Assembly (NCBI RefSeq): GCF_018678075.1
Contig: NZ_JAHHIR010000022.1
Location: forward strand, 124,001 to 188,000
DNA from: Epibacterium ulvae
GTDB taxonomy: Bacteria > Pseudomonadota > Alphaproteobacteria > Rhodobacterales > Rhodobacteraceae
DNA length: 64,000 nt
Direction: 5' to 3'
The notes under the pieces are model-generated. The model saw only the letters and a list, made by a program, of their open reading frames with translations, did no database searches and was not told the DNA's origin. A program made the translations under genes and the position numbers. This document shows, in pieces, positions 1-8,666 of this stretch (the stretch's first letter is position 1; the number at the start of each line of letters is the position of its first letter).

Positions 1-448
1 GGATTTGGTTCAGGTGGCTGCCATAGACCGGACGCACGATGAGCCGTTCAAACCCCCATCCCACCGCAGCACAGACCGCCATCGCCGCACATATGGACAA
101 CAGCACGGCGGCAATGTTTTGCCACAACACCGGGCTTTCGGAAAAGGCACCCAGTTGCAGCAGCACCGTCACCCCGACAAAGGCACCCAGCGACACAAAG
201 GCACCATGCCCAAAGTTGATCACGTCCATCAGGCCAAAGACCAGTGTCAGCCCCGTGGACATGATAAAATACATCATCCCCATGGCGAGGCCCGACAGGG
301 TCAGCGTCATCCAGCTGGAGGGGATACCAATCGCCAGATAACCGGCGCAAATCAAAAAGATCACCATGCAGAGCGGGGTGAAGGGGACAATCAGCTCTGA
401 CACCGTGCGGCGCACCATCGTTGGGGTATGTTCGGGGGCAGCGGTCAT
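1..448 (-). CDS. livH: branched-chain amino acid type ABC transporter permease, LivH family (partial)
   Basis: Inner-membrane permease of a liv-type (HAAT) ABC importer. The window edge cuts it, leaving about 149 N-terminal residues. The protein starts MTAAPEHTPTMVRR, has a first hydrophobic segment near residues 26-40, and carries the LivH-like stretch GLTLVFGLMDVINFGHG at about 66-82, which distinguishes it from LivM. It begins 33 bases after the livF stop, so it is the fourth gene of the livK-livG-livF-livH operon; livM is presumably outside the window. The ATG at 448 was chosen because it follows livF closely; a later GTG is possible. The substrate could be amino acids or, given the neighbouring HpaR-like regulator, an aromatic or other carboxylate. 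Confidence 0.85.
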   Translation of the reverse strand, partial: MTAAPEHTPTMVRRTVSELIVPFTPLCMVIFLICAGYLAIGIPSSWMTLTLSGLAMGMMYFIMSTGLTLVFGLMDVINFGHGAFVSLGAFVGVTVLLQLGAFSESPVLWQNIAAVLLSICAAMAVCAAVGWGFERLIVRPVYGSHLNQI

Positions 449-481
449 CGGCGCGCGCTTTCTGGTGTCAGGCGGGGCAGT

Positions 482-1207
482 TCAATTTCCAGCAAGACTC
501 AATCCCATCAGTTTTTGTTGCAGCTCATCGCTTTCGGACAGGCGCGACATGGCGCCGGACCAAATGACGTGGCCGTCGTCCATCACATCGGCAAAATCAC
601 CCAGCGCCTTGGCCACGGCAAAGTTCTGTTCCACCAGAAAAATAGCCGCGCCTTGACGTTTCAGGTCAGCCAAAGCCCGCGCCATGGTGGAGACGATGGC
701 GGGCGCCAGCCCTTTGGTGGGTTCATCGATCAGGTAAAGCTTGCGCTCTTCGATCATCGCGCGCGCAATCGACAACATCTGTTTCTGGCCTCCGGAGAGG
801 TTTCCGGCCGGGGCGAACCAAAAGGTCTTGAGCGCGGGAAAGACCGAAAAAATCCAATCCAGCCGCGCACTGTTGATGGGGCCGGACACTGCCGCAAGGC
901 GCATGTTTTCTTCGACGGTGAGGTCCGCAAAAACCCCCATCTGTTCCGGAACATAGCCAATTCCGGCGCGGGCAATCTCGGCCGTGGGCATCCGGGTGAT
1001 GTCCATCCCGTCGTAGCGGATGAACCCTTCCCGCGCGCGCCAATGTCCTATGATGGACCGCAAGGTTGTCGTTTTTCCCACGCCGTTGCGCCCCAACAAC
1101 ATGGTCACGGTGCTGCGTGGCACGTGCAGGTCAACGCCGCGTAGAATGTGATATTGGCCGATGTCGGTATAGACACCATCCAGTTCCAGAATCGGTTCAG
1201 ACTGCAT
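482..1207 (-). CDS. livF: branched-chain amino acid type ABC transporter ATP-binding protein LivF
   Basis: One of two cytoplasmic ATPases that power the liv-type importer. It is 241 residues, the usual LivF length. The Walker A motif GRNGVGKTT lies at 39-47, the signature is LSGGQKQ, Walker B is LYLIDEP, and the H-loop region reads FLVEQN, in which liv-type ATPases typically have a Glu-Gln pair. The start overlaps the end of livG by 11 bases, which implies translational coupling. It pairs with LivG as a heterodimer. Nothing in the sequence is unusual. Confidence 0.93.
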   Translation of the reverse strand: MQSEPILELDGVYTDIGQYHILRGVDLHVPRSTVTMLLGRNGVGKTTTLRSIIGHWRAREGFIRYDGMDITRMPTAEIARAGIGYVPEQMGVFADLTVEENMRLAAVSGPINSARLDWIFSVFPALKTFWFAPAGNLSGGQKQMLSIARAMIEERKLYLIDEPTKGLAPAIVSTMARALADLKRQGAAIFLVEQNFAVAKALGDFADVMDDGHVIWSGAMSRLSESDELQQKLMGLSLAGN

Positions 1208-1973
1208 CCAACACCCCTTCCAATCCGCGCCCGATATAGGCTTCTTGGACGATGTCAGAGTTCATCACGTCCTCTGGTGCGCCATCCGCAGCCAACGCCC
1301 CGTTGTGCAAAACGATGATCCGATCCGCCAGGGCGCGGATCACCTCCATCTTGTGTTCGACCAGTAATATCGTGCGGTCCGTGCGCTGTTTAAGCTGGGC
1401 GATCAGCTCAAGCACAACCGGCGCTTCGTCCATGCTCATCCCCGCTGTGGGTTCGTCGAACATGTAGACCAGCGGGTCCAACGTCATCAGCATCGCAACT
1501 TCAAGCTTGCGCTGATCCCCATGCGACAATTCCGAGACGGTCTGCTTGCGCTGGTCGGCCAGTTGAACCTGCTCCAACGCGCGTTCAGCGATGGCAATCA
1601 ACCCTTTGTGGCGGCTGGCCATGGACCAGATGCAGGCTGGGCGCGCAGATTTGGACTGCGCAACAAGGCGCAGATTTTCCATGACCGTCAGATCGGGAAA
1701 CAGGTTCGTCAGCTGAAACGCACGCCCAATGCCCGCGCGGGTGCGGGAGGCCACCGACATACGGCTGATATCGTGACCGTCCAGATAAACCCGTCCGGTG
1801 CTTGCGTTGACCTGACCTGAAATCAGGTCGAAATAGGTGGTCTTGCCCGCGCCGTTTGGCCCAATAATTGCCGTCAGGGACCCGGCTTGAAACGCGCAGC
1901 TAACAGCGTTGACTGCCACATGACCGCCAAAGCGGGCCGTCAGATCCTGTGTTTTGAGCAAAGCTGATGACAT
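1197..1973 (-). CDS. livG: branched-chain amino acid type ABC transporter ATP-binding protein LivG
   Basis: Second ATPase of the liv-type importer, 258 residues. Walker A GPNGAGKTT is at 38-46. The signature is LSHGDQRKLE, the variant normal for LivG, and Walker B is YMFDEPTAGM followed by a LLVEHKM H-loop. The reading frame stays open upstream to about 2057, but AGGAG lies 11 bases before the ATG at 1973 and only 2 bases before the ATG at 1982, so the shorter start is preferred. A strong hairpin separates it from livK upstream. Its end overlaps livF. Confidence 0.9.
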   Translation of the reverse strand: MSSALLKTQDLTARFGGHVAVNAVSCAFQAGSLTAIIGPNGAGKTTYFDLISGQVNASTGRVYLDGHDISRMSVASRTRAGIGRAFQLTNLFPDLTVMENLRLVAQSKSARPACIWSMASRHKGLIAIAERALEQVQLADQRKQTVSELSHGDQRKLEVAMLMTLDPLVYMFDEPTAGMSMDEAPVVLELIAQLKQRTDRTILLVEHKMEVIRALADRIIVLHNGALAADGAPEDVMNSDIVQEAYIGRGLEGVLDAV

Positions 1974-2030
1974 GAGGTCCATATCTCCTGAGCATAGTTC
2001 ACGGAATGTGAAGACGTGAAAAATCGTCCG

Positions 2031-2073
2031 CAAAAAGAGACGGGTCCAGGACTTCAAGAGCGTCCTGGACCCG
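2031..2073 (-). terminator. intercistronic hairpin terminator or attenuator between livK and livG
   Basis: On the minus strand a perfect 12-base stem (CGGGTCCAGGAC with GTCCTGGACCCG) closes a 9-base loop and is followed by TCTCTTTTTG. It lies just after the livK stop and before livG. Such partial terminators commonly let the binding protein be made in excess over the membrane and ATPase subunits. Confidence 0.8.
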
Positions 2074-2094
2074 CTAAAATATGCGCCACGTGGG

Positions 2095-3270
2095 TTAGTC
2101 GTTGCGCACGGGGACAGGAAGTTCGTCGATGGGGAGTTCGCGGACCAGTGTGGGAATGGCCCATTCGACGCCGTCTTGGACGTCGAGTTTAAAGTGGTAC
2201 ATCGACTGCATGGCTTGGTGGTCTTGGGCGCGGAATTTCATGGTGCCCTTTGGGCTTTGCCATTCCATACCTTCCATTGTCGTGATCAGGTCTTCGCTGT
2301 CGGTGGAGCCAGCTTTTCTGATCGCTTCAACGGCGGCAATGCCCGCTGCCATGCCTCCTGCCGTAAAGAAATCCGGTGGGCCGTCAAACCGTTCAAAATG
2401 CGTTTTGACCAGCCAGTCGTTCACCGGATTATCGGGGAGTTCGTAGTAATAATATGTGCCGCCTTCCATGCCTTTGAAGTCTTTGAACCCTTTGAGGGCG
2501 GCCAGAATATTGCCAACGCCGGCGAATTCTATGCCAAAACGTTGGGGGTTCATTGCGTTGATCTTGGCCCAGGGGTTACCGCTGCCGGCCCACAGGATGA
2601 ACAGGCGTTTTTCACCCTCTAACCCTTTCATGGCGTTAAAAATCCGCTCAGCCGCCGCGGTGAAATCGGCCGTGTCGGTGGGGACAAACTCTTCGTGGGT
2701 GATCTGGTGGCCTTGTGTTTCCAGCGCTTCGCGGAAGGCTTCAATCCCGTCACGTCCAAAGGCATAGTCTTGCGCCAGGGTGGCAATTTGGACGTTGTCT
2801 CCGGCCAGCGCGACAGCGCTTGCAACCGCGTCTTGTGATGAGTTGCGGGAGGTGCGGAACACATATCGGTTCCAGTTTTCGCCAGTGATTGAATCCGCCA
2901 CAGCGGGCTCTACAATCAGAACCTTCTCATATTCCTCTGCAACCGGCAGCATGGCCAGCGCCACGCCCGAGCTGACAGGGCCAATGGCAATGTCCACTTC
3001 GTCGTCGCCATAGGCTTCTTCCAACAAAGCACGGCCGTTTTCGGGTTTTAATTGGGTGTCTTTCTCCAGCACAATGATGGGTTCGCCCAAGACCTGCATG
3101 GTGCCGCCGGTTGCGTATTCTATGCCCAGCATCAACCCGTCATGGGACTGTTTGGCGTAGGCTTCGAACGGCCCCGTCTTGCCATAGATATGTGCGATCT
3201 TGATCTCCGCAGCTGCACTAGTAGTGAGCGAAATCAGCGCTAAGCTACTGGCAAATATACGATATTTCAT
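2095..3270 (-). CDS. liv-type ABC transporter periplasmic substrate-binding protein
   Basis: Periplasmic binding protein of the liv-type importer (type I periplasmic fold, Peripla_BP_6), 391 residues. It opens with a Sec signal peptide, MKYRIFASSLALISLTTSAAA, with likely cleavage before EIKIAH. The mature start IKIAHIYGKTGPFEAYAKQ is the usual first strand and ligand loop of LivK/AmiC relatives. An excellent ribosome site (GGGAGGAAG) sits 4 bases from the ATG. It is the first gene of the operon, with a promoter region holding an inverted repeat upstream and a divergent HpaR-like regulator. The ligand cannot be told from sequence; LivK proteins bind amino acids, amides, or aromatic acids. Confidence 0.9.
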   Translation of the reverse strand: MKYRIFASSLALISLTTSAAAEIKIAHIYGKTGPFEAYAKQSHDGLMLGIEYATGGTMQVLGEPIIVLEKDTQLKPENGRALLEEAYGDDEVDIAIGPVSSGVALAMLPVAEEYEKVLIVEPAVADSITGENWNRYVFRTSRNSSQDAVASAVALAGDNVQIATLAQDYAFGRDGIEAFREALETQGHQITHEEFVPTDTADFTAAAERIFNAMKGLEGEKRLFILWAGSGNPWAKINAMNPQRFGIEFAGVGNILAALKGFKDFKGMEGGTYYYYELPDNPVNDWLVKTHFERFDGPPDFFTAGGMAAGIAAVEAIRKAGSTDSEDLITTMEGMEWQSPKGTMKFRAQDHQAMQSMYHFKLDVQDGVEWAIPTLVRELPIDELPVPVRND

Positions 3271-3340
3271 TACTTCCTCCCTGAGGGGTTTGAAATCATA
3301 GGTTGAACCCCTCTGCCCGTATACAATTTAGGCTAAATGC

Positions 3341-3366
3341 CGCGGGAATTGAGGGTCAATTCCGCG
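3341..3366. promoter_or_regulatory. inverted repeat, probable operator in the liv operon promoter
   Basis: The arms CGCGGGAATTGA and TCAATTCCGCG flank GGG. They match over 7 contiguous bases plus an outer CGCG, with one unpaired G. The right arm and spacer contain TTGACC on the minus strand, which could be a -35 element for livK about 70 bases upstream of its start. A repressor bound here would block the liv promoter. The remaining 300-base gap between livK and the MarR gene is AT-rich from about 3435 to 3545 and holds nothing else I can name. Confidence 0.45.
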
Positions 3367-3577
3367 TAAATACGTAAAGCTGACGAATTGGGACTGCGTT
3401 CAAACGGATTTGAACTCGTGCAGATCGCTGCTGAGGGACAGATTTTAATTTGATTTTTACGGAAAAAAAGAAATCAAAAATCGAGATAAAGCGCCGCAAG
3501 CCGTTGCAAAGGCTCGTCAGAAATCAAGAATTTCGAATTTGGTTTGCCTTTAGCGAATAACACGGTGATAATCCCAC

Positions 3578-4027
3578 ATGCCGCGTCGTTTACCTCGTAC
3601 ATCCCGAACCTTGCCCATTGCGCTGTTGCGTGCCCGTGAATCTGTTATGGGGCCCGTCAGAACACTTCTCAGCGAAACTGGTGTAACTGAGCAACAGTGG
3701 CGTGTCCTGCGCGTCGTCGAAGAGAACGGGGCCATCGATCCAACCCAGATCGCCGAACAGACCTGTCTGCTGCTGCCGAGCCTCACGCGGATTTTGCAAA
3801 AGCTCGAAGAGAAGTCCTATATCGCCCGCGAGCGCGATACCGAGGACCGGCGCCGTCAGTTGATTTCTGTCACCGATAAAGGACGGGCATTGATTGCCGC
3901 GAATATTGAATCAGCTCTGGCCTTGGCAGAGCAAATTCGCAGCAAGCTGGGGTCCGAGCGTTATGATCTTTTGCTGGATCTGCTGAACGAGTTACACGAA
4001 GGCGAGCCACCGCAGCACGGCGCCTGA
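3578..4027 (+). CDS. hpaR: MarR-family regulator, HpaR-like
   Basis: Winged-helix dimeric repressor of 149 residues. The stretch IALLRARESVMGPVRTLL, then VTEQQWRVLRVVEE and LLPSLTRILQKLEEK, followed by the wing DTEDRRRQLISVTDKG, matches HpaR, the regulator of homoprotocatechuate (4-hydroxyphenylacetate) degradation, more closely than generic MarR. It is divergent from the liv-type operon and no hpa catabolic genes are present here, so its target is uncertain. I infer that it controls the liv-type importer in response to an aromatic acid. The symbol is by resemblance only. Confidence 0.7.
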   Translation: MPRRLPRTSRTLPIALLRARESVMGPVRTLLSETGVTEQQWRVLRVVEENGAIDPTQIAEQTCLLLPSLTRILQKLEEKSYIARERDTEDRRRQLISVTDKGRALIAANIESALALAEQIRSKLGSERYDLLLDLLNELHEGEPPQHGA

Positions 4028-4048
4028 TCCTACGAGCAGTGCGCCGTA

Positions 4049-5308
4049 TCAGTCGGGCAGGCGCAAAAAGATCTGCAAATCCGCAACATTTGTCCCGGTG
4101 CCGCCGGTGATCACCAGAGATTTTGCAACCGACAGCGCGGTGTAGCTGTCGTTATTGTCCAACAGCGCCTGCGGGTCATAGCCAACCTTGGAAATCGCCT
4201 CCCAGGTCTGGGCATTGACGATCCCGCCGGCGGCATCTGTTGGTCCATCGCGCCCATCGGTGCCTGCGGAGAGGAACAACCACTCCCCGGTCAGCATATC
4301 GGTGCCCATTTGGGCCACCCGCAGGGCGAGCTCTTGGTTGCGTCCGCCACGCCCGTCACCGTGGATTTGCACCGTGGTCTCTCCACCCCACAAAAGCGCA
4401 ATGGGGCGTCGTGAGGGCGCGGATTGTGCCGCATCAATGATCTGACGCGCGGCGTCGCGCACATCGCCGACCAACGCGTTGGATATGATCTGGGTGTCCC
4501 ATTCCTTGGCCGCGAGGGTGGCAACCGCGTCCAGGCTAAAGCGATTGGACCCGATCAGCGTGTTGCGCGCGCTGGGACGTCGGGCGCTGCCACCGGGTTG
4601 GGACAGGTGATCCCGTACGGAGGGAGGCACATCATCCCAAAGACCGGCATTGTCCAACACATCGCGGGCCGCCCCCCGATCCGAGATGGCTGCGACGGTT
4701 GGCCCCGACGCAATGGCGCGCAGGTCATCGCCGATCACATCTGACAGGATATAGGCAAACACAGGTGCCGGCGCGGCCTGACGTAACAAGCCGCCTCCTT
4801 TGAGGTTCGACAGCTGTTGGCGCACCAGGTTCATCTGGTTGATATCGAGCCCAGCACCCAGAAGGAGTTGGTTCACGCGGGCCTTGTCGTCCAGGCTGAT
4901 GCCCTCACTGGGGGCTACCGCCAGGGCGGACCCGCCGCCAGAAATCAGCGCAATGACGCGATCCTTGGCACGGGCCTTTTCCACAAAATCCAAAATCGCC
5001 TTGCCAGCCGCAGCGCTGCCTTGATCCGGTACCGGGTGGCTGCCGATCATGACGGTTGCGCCCTCGACCTCAGCGGCGTTTTCGCCATTGGTGACCATCA
5101 GCGCGGCACAGGTGTCGGTCACATGTGCCAAGGCTTCGCGCATCATCGGGATCGCGGCTTTGCCAATGGAGACAATATAGTACTGACCGCCCTCGGGCAG
5201 GTCCGGCAGGGGTTCCAGCATCAACTGCTGGCGCAGCGCGCGCGCCGGGTCGGCCCGGTCAACACCAGCTTGGAACAGGTGCAAGGCGATTTCTTGCAGG
5301 TCTTTCAT
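4049..5308 (-). CDS. glycerate 2-kinase, MOFRL family (also annotated hydroxypyruvate reductase)
   Basis: Cytoplasmic kinase of 419 residues that converts D-glycerate to 2-phosphoglycerate with ATP. It shows the DUF4147 N-terminal domain (VSIGKAAIPMMREAL, then ALISGGGSALAVAP near residue 115) and the C-terminal MOFRL domain (LFLSAGTDGRDGPTDAAGG). Homologues such as TtuD and GckA were long mislabelled hydroxypyruvate reductase. It is the last gene of the ugp operon, 27 bases after the phosphodiesterase. In this setting it could feed glycerate released from glyceryl phosphodiesters or from glycerol oxidation into glycolysis. It is convergent with the MarR gene. Confidence 0.88.
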   Translation of the reverse strand: MKDLQEIALHLFQAGVDRADPARALRQQLMLEPLPDLPEGGQYYIVSIGKAAIPMMREALAHVTDTCAALMVTNGENAAEVEGATVMIGSHPVPDQGSAAAGKAILDFVEKARAKDRVIALISGGGSALAVAPSEGISLDDKARVNQLLLGAGLDINQMNLVRQQLSNLKGGGLLRQAAPAPVFAYILSDVIGDDLRAIASGPTVAAISDRGAARDVLDNAGLWDDVPPSVRDHLSQPGGSARRPSARNTLIGSNRFSLDAVATLAAKEWDTQIISNALVGDVRDAARQIIDAAQSAPSRRPIALLWGGETTVQIHGDGRGGRNQELALRVAQMGTDMLTGEWLFLSAGTDGRDGPTDAAGGIVNAQTWEAISKVGYDPQALLDNNDSYTALSVAKSLVITGGTGTNVADLQIFLRLPD

Positions 5309-5335
5309 AAGCGCCCCTTGTTGGCTTGTGCGCGG

Positions 5336-6880
5336 CTAGTCATGTGCACCGGTTGCGTGGCGTTGCGATCTGCGCGGGCCGTCTTTGGTGATCATGTCAA
5401 AGGACAATGTATGGTCCTGATATGTCATCTTATGCCGCAGCATCTGCTGTGTCAGTCGGAAAAGGTCGCTTTGGTAATCGAGATCGCCTGCCACGTTCAC
5501 CATTTCACCCGCGGCTGCCTGATCAAACAGCAATGGCGGCAGATCGGCGGCAAATTGCACCAAGGTAAACCGCGCGTCCCGCAGGATCGCGAGGCAGGAA
5601 TTCGCCGTAGTGGTGCCCAGGGCCTGTTGTATTGCTGTTGGAGTGATCGGGTCGCCGAAATCCAGTTCTGAAAAGGAATATTGCCGCCAATCGCTGGGCT
5701 GTTCGCCGCGCAGCAAGGGCATCAACGACCGTCCATCCACCGAATTCGGGATCTCCTGTCCAACCCAGTCGAGAATGGTTGGCATCAGATCGATCGATTC
5801 CGTGAGGGCGGACACATGCGCCCCGGCTTGCGCTGCGTTGTTGGGCATCCGGATCATCAAGGGCGTGTGATAGGCAGAGTCATAGACGGATTGTTTGCCC
5901 CAGGCATGGCGGTCGCCCAGCATCTCTCCGTGATCGGCGCTGAGCACGATTAGCGTGTCATCATATTGGCCGCTGTCGCGCAGATACGCCATAATCCGCC
6001 CGATGTGATGGTCCACCTCGCTGGCCAGTCCCAGATAGATCGCGCGCAGGGTCTGGATGTTTTCCTCGCTCGGCTCCAGGTCCGGGAAGCCTTCGACAAA
6101 GCTTGCGATATCGGCATTGGGGGCTGCACAAAACGGATGCACTGCAGCCTCATCCGCGGGTGTTGGAAGGGCCTGTGGCGGCAGCAACGTGGCCGGATCA
6201 TACATCCGGTTATAGGGCGTCGGCGCAACCAATGGGGGGTGCGGGCGAATATAGGTCAGATGGGCGAACCAGCTTTGCCCCTCGTAGCCGCGCATACGCT
6301 CGAGAAATTGGTCGGTCAGAAACGCGGTGTCGCTGTCCTCAGCCGCATAAATGGCCGGGTCATTCGGTTTGGGCGCGCCACCACCCGGCGCAACGGGACG
6401 GTAGAGATCCCAGTAGTTGTCAAAGTGATAGCCCCGTTTGCGCAGATGCGCCCGCCAGGGAAACGACTCCTCAAGCCGCATTTCCAGCACTTCGTGGAAA
6501 TCGGGCAGGTGGTACTCATAGCTTTGCACTCGCGGATCATTGGGGTGTGAGATGCGCGGATCGTTGGAGGTGTCGGTGTAGCCAAACAGCATCGGCAAAT
6601 AGCCGGCTTTGCGCATTTCACCCGCGATATTGGGAATGTCGTGACGCAGGGGCGTGCCGTTGCGCACAGCGCGATGGTTCATCGCGTATTGCCCGGTCAG
6701 GATCGACGCACGCGAGGGCCCGCAGGGGTTCACCACCGTGAAATTGCGGGTGAAGCTGACCGCATCGCGTTGAAACGCGCGTAGATTTGGCAACTTCACA
6801 TGATCCGCCAAGGCGCCAAAAACCGCGTCTGCACGCAGTTGGTCGATCAGGACAAACAGAATGTTGCGAGGGCGTGGCAT
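5336..6880 (-). CDS. sulfatase-fold phosphodiesterase, phosphonate monoester hydrolase-like
   Basis: Alkaline phosphatase superfamily hydrolase, 514 residues, with no signal peptide and so cytoplasmic. Metal-binding Asp13 lies in LFVLIDQLRAD, and the formylglycine-forming Cys53 lies in NPCGPSRASILTG, the motif read by formylglycine-generating enzyme. Later metal ligands are in LSADHGEMLGD. The pattern NHRAVRNGTPL, PNDPR and ALTESIDLMPTILDWVG resembles the Rhizobium and Burkholderia phosphonate monoester hydrolases, which cleave phosphodiesters, phosphonates and sulfates. With ugp genes upstream, a phosphodiester substrate is more likely than a sulfate ester. AGGAG lies 5 bases before the ATG. 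Confidence 0.8.
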   Translation of the reverse strand: MPRPRNILFVLIDQLRADAVFGALADHVKLPNLRAFQRDAVSFTRNFTVVNPCGPSRASILTGQYAMNHRAVRNGTPLRHDIPNIAGEMRKAGYLPMLFGYTDTSNDPRISHPNDPRVQSYEYHLPDFHEVLEMRLEESFPWRAHLRKRGYHFDNYWDLYRPVAPGGGAPKPNDPAIYAAEDSDTAFLTDQFLERMRGYEGQSWFAHLTYIRPHPPLVAPTPYNRMYDPATLLPPQALPTPADEAAVHPFCAAPNADIASFVEGFPDLEPSEENIQTLRAIYLGLASEVDHHIGRIMAYLRDSGQYDDTLIVLSADHGEMLGDRHAWGKQSVYDSAYHTPLMIRMPNNAAQAGAHVSALTESIDLMPTILDWVGQEIPNSVDGRSLMPLLRGEQPSDWRQYSFSELDFGDPITPTAIQQALGTTTANSCLAILRDARFTLVQFAADLPPLLFDQAAAGEMVNVAGDLDYQSDLFRLTQQMLRHKMTYQDHTLSFDMITKDGPRRSQRHATGAHD

Positions 6881-6986
6881 ATGGGCTCCTGCAGGTGGCT
6901 CGGCCTCAGCTATGCATGTTTTTGGAAATAGGTGAACCCGTTGATTTCAAAGGGCCCACTGAATTTTCACATGCGGCATTCCGGGC

Positions 6987-7733
6987 TTAAACGAGCCTCA
7001 CCGGGCAGCCGTCCCATGTGGCCTGATCTGGCAGACGATTGGTGATGAAGTGGTCCGCTGTGTGAAAGTCATAGACCCGGTGGCGGGCCCGGTTTTGCCA
7101 TTTGCTGTCATCGGCCAACAACAGATGCTGGCGCGCGGCACGACGGATGGTGTTGCTGACATCCGCGTCGAATTGTTTGTAGTCCAAAACGCCGTGATCC
7201 GGGTCCAGCGCACCGCAGCTGACGATGCCAAAATCGGCCACAAAACGTCGGTAGCCGTCCAATGTGCCGGGGCCCACCAGATCGCGGTCTTCGGCGCGTA
7301 GTTGCCCGCCGACCAGATGCACCTCGTTGTGATCCACGCCGCACATCAGGCTGGCCACTTCAAGGTTGTTGGTCACCAGCGTGATGTCCGGCGTCTGCAT
7401 CAACGCCTCGGCTGTGTATTGCACGGTTGTGCCGATCCCCAACAGAACGGTCGAACCCGGCGGGACCATCGCGGCGGCGGCAGCGGAAATGGCGCGTTTT
7501 GGGGCCTCGTTCAGGATGGAACGGGCACGAAAGTTCAGATTGACCGGATTGGCAGGCGGGGCGACACCGCCATGAACACGACGGGCCAGACCCTGATCAC
7601 ACAGCGCGTTGGTATCGCGGCGAATGGTCTGGGTGGCCACACCGTATAGGTCGGCCAGTTCATTGATCGATTGCTGGCCGGTCTCGCGCAGCCGTTCAAC
7701 GATTTCGCGTTGCCTGACGTTTAATTCGCTCAT
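6987..7733 (-). CDS. DeoR-family transcriptional regulator (GlpR-like)
   Basis: Repressor of 248 residues. The N-terminal winged helix reads NVRQREIVERLRETGQQSI, ELADLYGVATQTIRRD and RRVHGGV; this last motif is typical of DeoR/GlpR proteins. The C-terminal sensor domain has the sugar-phosphate-binding loop VLLGIGTTVQYTAEAL. It sits inside the ugp operon between the HAD hydrolase and the phosphodiesterase, so it probably controls this operon in response to glycerol 3-phosphate or a related phosphate ester. The effector is inferred. Confidence 0.85.
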   Translation of the reverse strand: MSELNVRQREIVERLRETGQQSINELADLYGVATQTIRRDTNALCDQGLARRVHGGVAPPANPVNLNFRARSILNEAPKRAISAAAAAMVPPGSTVLLGIGTTVQYTAEALMQTPDITLVTNNLEVASLMCGVDHNEVHLVGGQLRAEDRDLVGPGTLDGYRRFVADFGIVSCGALDPDHGVLDYKQFDADVSNTIRRAARQHLLLADDSKWQNRARHRVYDFHTADHFITNRLPDQATWDGCPVRLV

Positions 7734-7766
7734 GGCTAGCCTTGTATGGCAATGGCGCAGATGAGG

Positions 7767-8663
7767 CTAGATGGTCGGGACAATCCAGTCCGGAATGATG
7801 CCGCTTTGTGTGATAAAGGGGCCAACATCCAGCCCGGCAAACAGCCCGTGATCGGTGACCAGAACACTGCCCCAGCCCCGCGATTGCGCGCCCAAAATAT
7901 CCGTGTGCAGCGTGTCTCCCACCATGGCGACACGGGCCGGTGCGATGCCGCTCAGGCGGCGCTCGACCTCGTCATAGACAGACGGGAAGGGTTTGCCGTG
8001 AAACTCTGCCGCACAGCCCAGCTTGTCCTGCAGATCCTGGGCATAAAATCCCGGCTCCAGTGACAGACCATCTTCGCGCGGGGCCACCAGATCGGGATTG
8101 GCCACCACAATCGGGCGCGGGTTCTGTTTGAGGCTGCTGCACAACAGATCGTGGCGCTTTGCGGTCCATCCGGCGGTGGACAACAGCAAGAAACCAGCCG
8201 CGTTGCGATAGGCGTCTGGCTGATCCTCTAACACCAAGGATTTGACCGACAGCTCATCCGTTTGAAACCCATCCGGCGCCATGACGCCCCAGGTGCCTTT
8301 GGTTGTCATCTGCTGCTCGCAGACCTCACGGCTTGAGACGATCTCAGCCGGGGAGAAATCAAAACCGAGGCGTTTGAACTTGGCGTCCGTCTGCAGACGG
8401 GTGAAACTGGCGGCATTGGTCAGAACGATGACCTGTTTGCCCGCGTCCCGTAGGGCATCGATGCGCTGTCGTGCACCTGGAACAGGCTGGTCGCCGACGT
8501 TCAAAACCCCGTAAGCATCAAAAACAAACGCATCAAAAAGTGCGCTGACTTCGGCGAGGGAGGCGACCTTTTGCGCGGCCCCCGGCGCGCCAGCATTCGG
8601 CAGGCGCGGGCGAATGGCCTCGTATCGCGCAAAGGCCTGTGCCGGGGTCATCTGCGCGAACAT
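7767..8663 (-). CDS. HAD superfamily IIA hydrolase (TIGR01459-type)
   Basis: Phosphatase of the NagD-like subclass IIA, 298 residues. HAD motif I is FDAYGVLNVGD (two catalytic Asp positions, the second replaced by Tyr-Gly as in other IIA members of this type). Motif II is VLTNAASF, and the late motif is VAMVGDTLHTDILGA. It lies 3 bases after ugpQ and is clearly co-transcribed. A role as glycerol 3-phosphate or sugar-phosphate phosphatase fits the operon but is not shown by sequence. Confidence 0.82.
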   Translation of the reverse strand: MFAQMTPAQAFARYEAIRPRLPNAGAPGAAQKVASLAEVSALFDAFVFDAYGVLNVGDQPVPGARQRIDALRDAGKQVIVLTNAASFTRLQTDAKFKRLGFDFSPAEIVSSREVCEQQMTTKGTWGVMAPDGFQTDELSVKSLVLEDQPDAYRNAAGFLLLSTAGWTAKRHDLLCSSLKQNPRPIVVANPDLVAPREDGLSLEPGFYAQDLQDKLGCAAEFHGKPFPSVYDEVERRLSGIAPARVAMVGDTLHTDILGAQSRGWGSVLVTDHGLFAGLDVGPFITQSGIIPDWIVPTI

Positions 8664-8666
8664 TAT

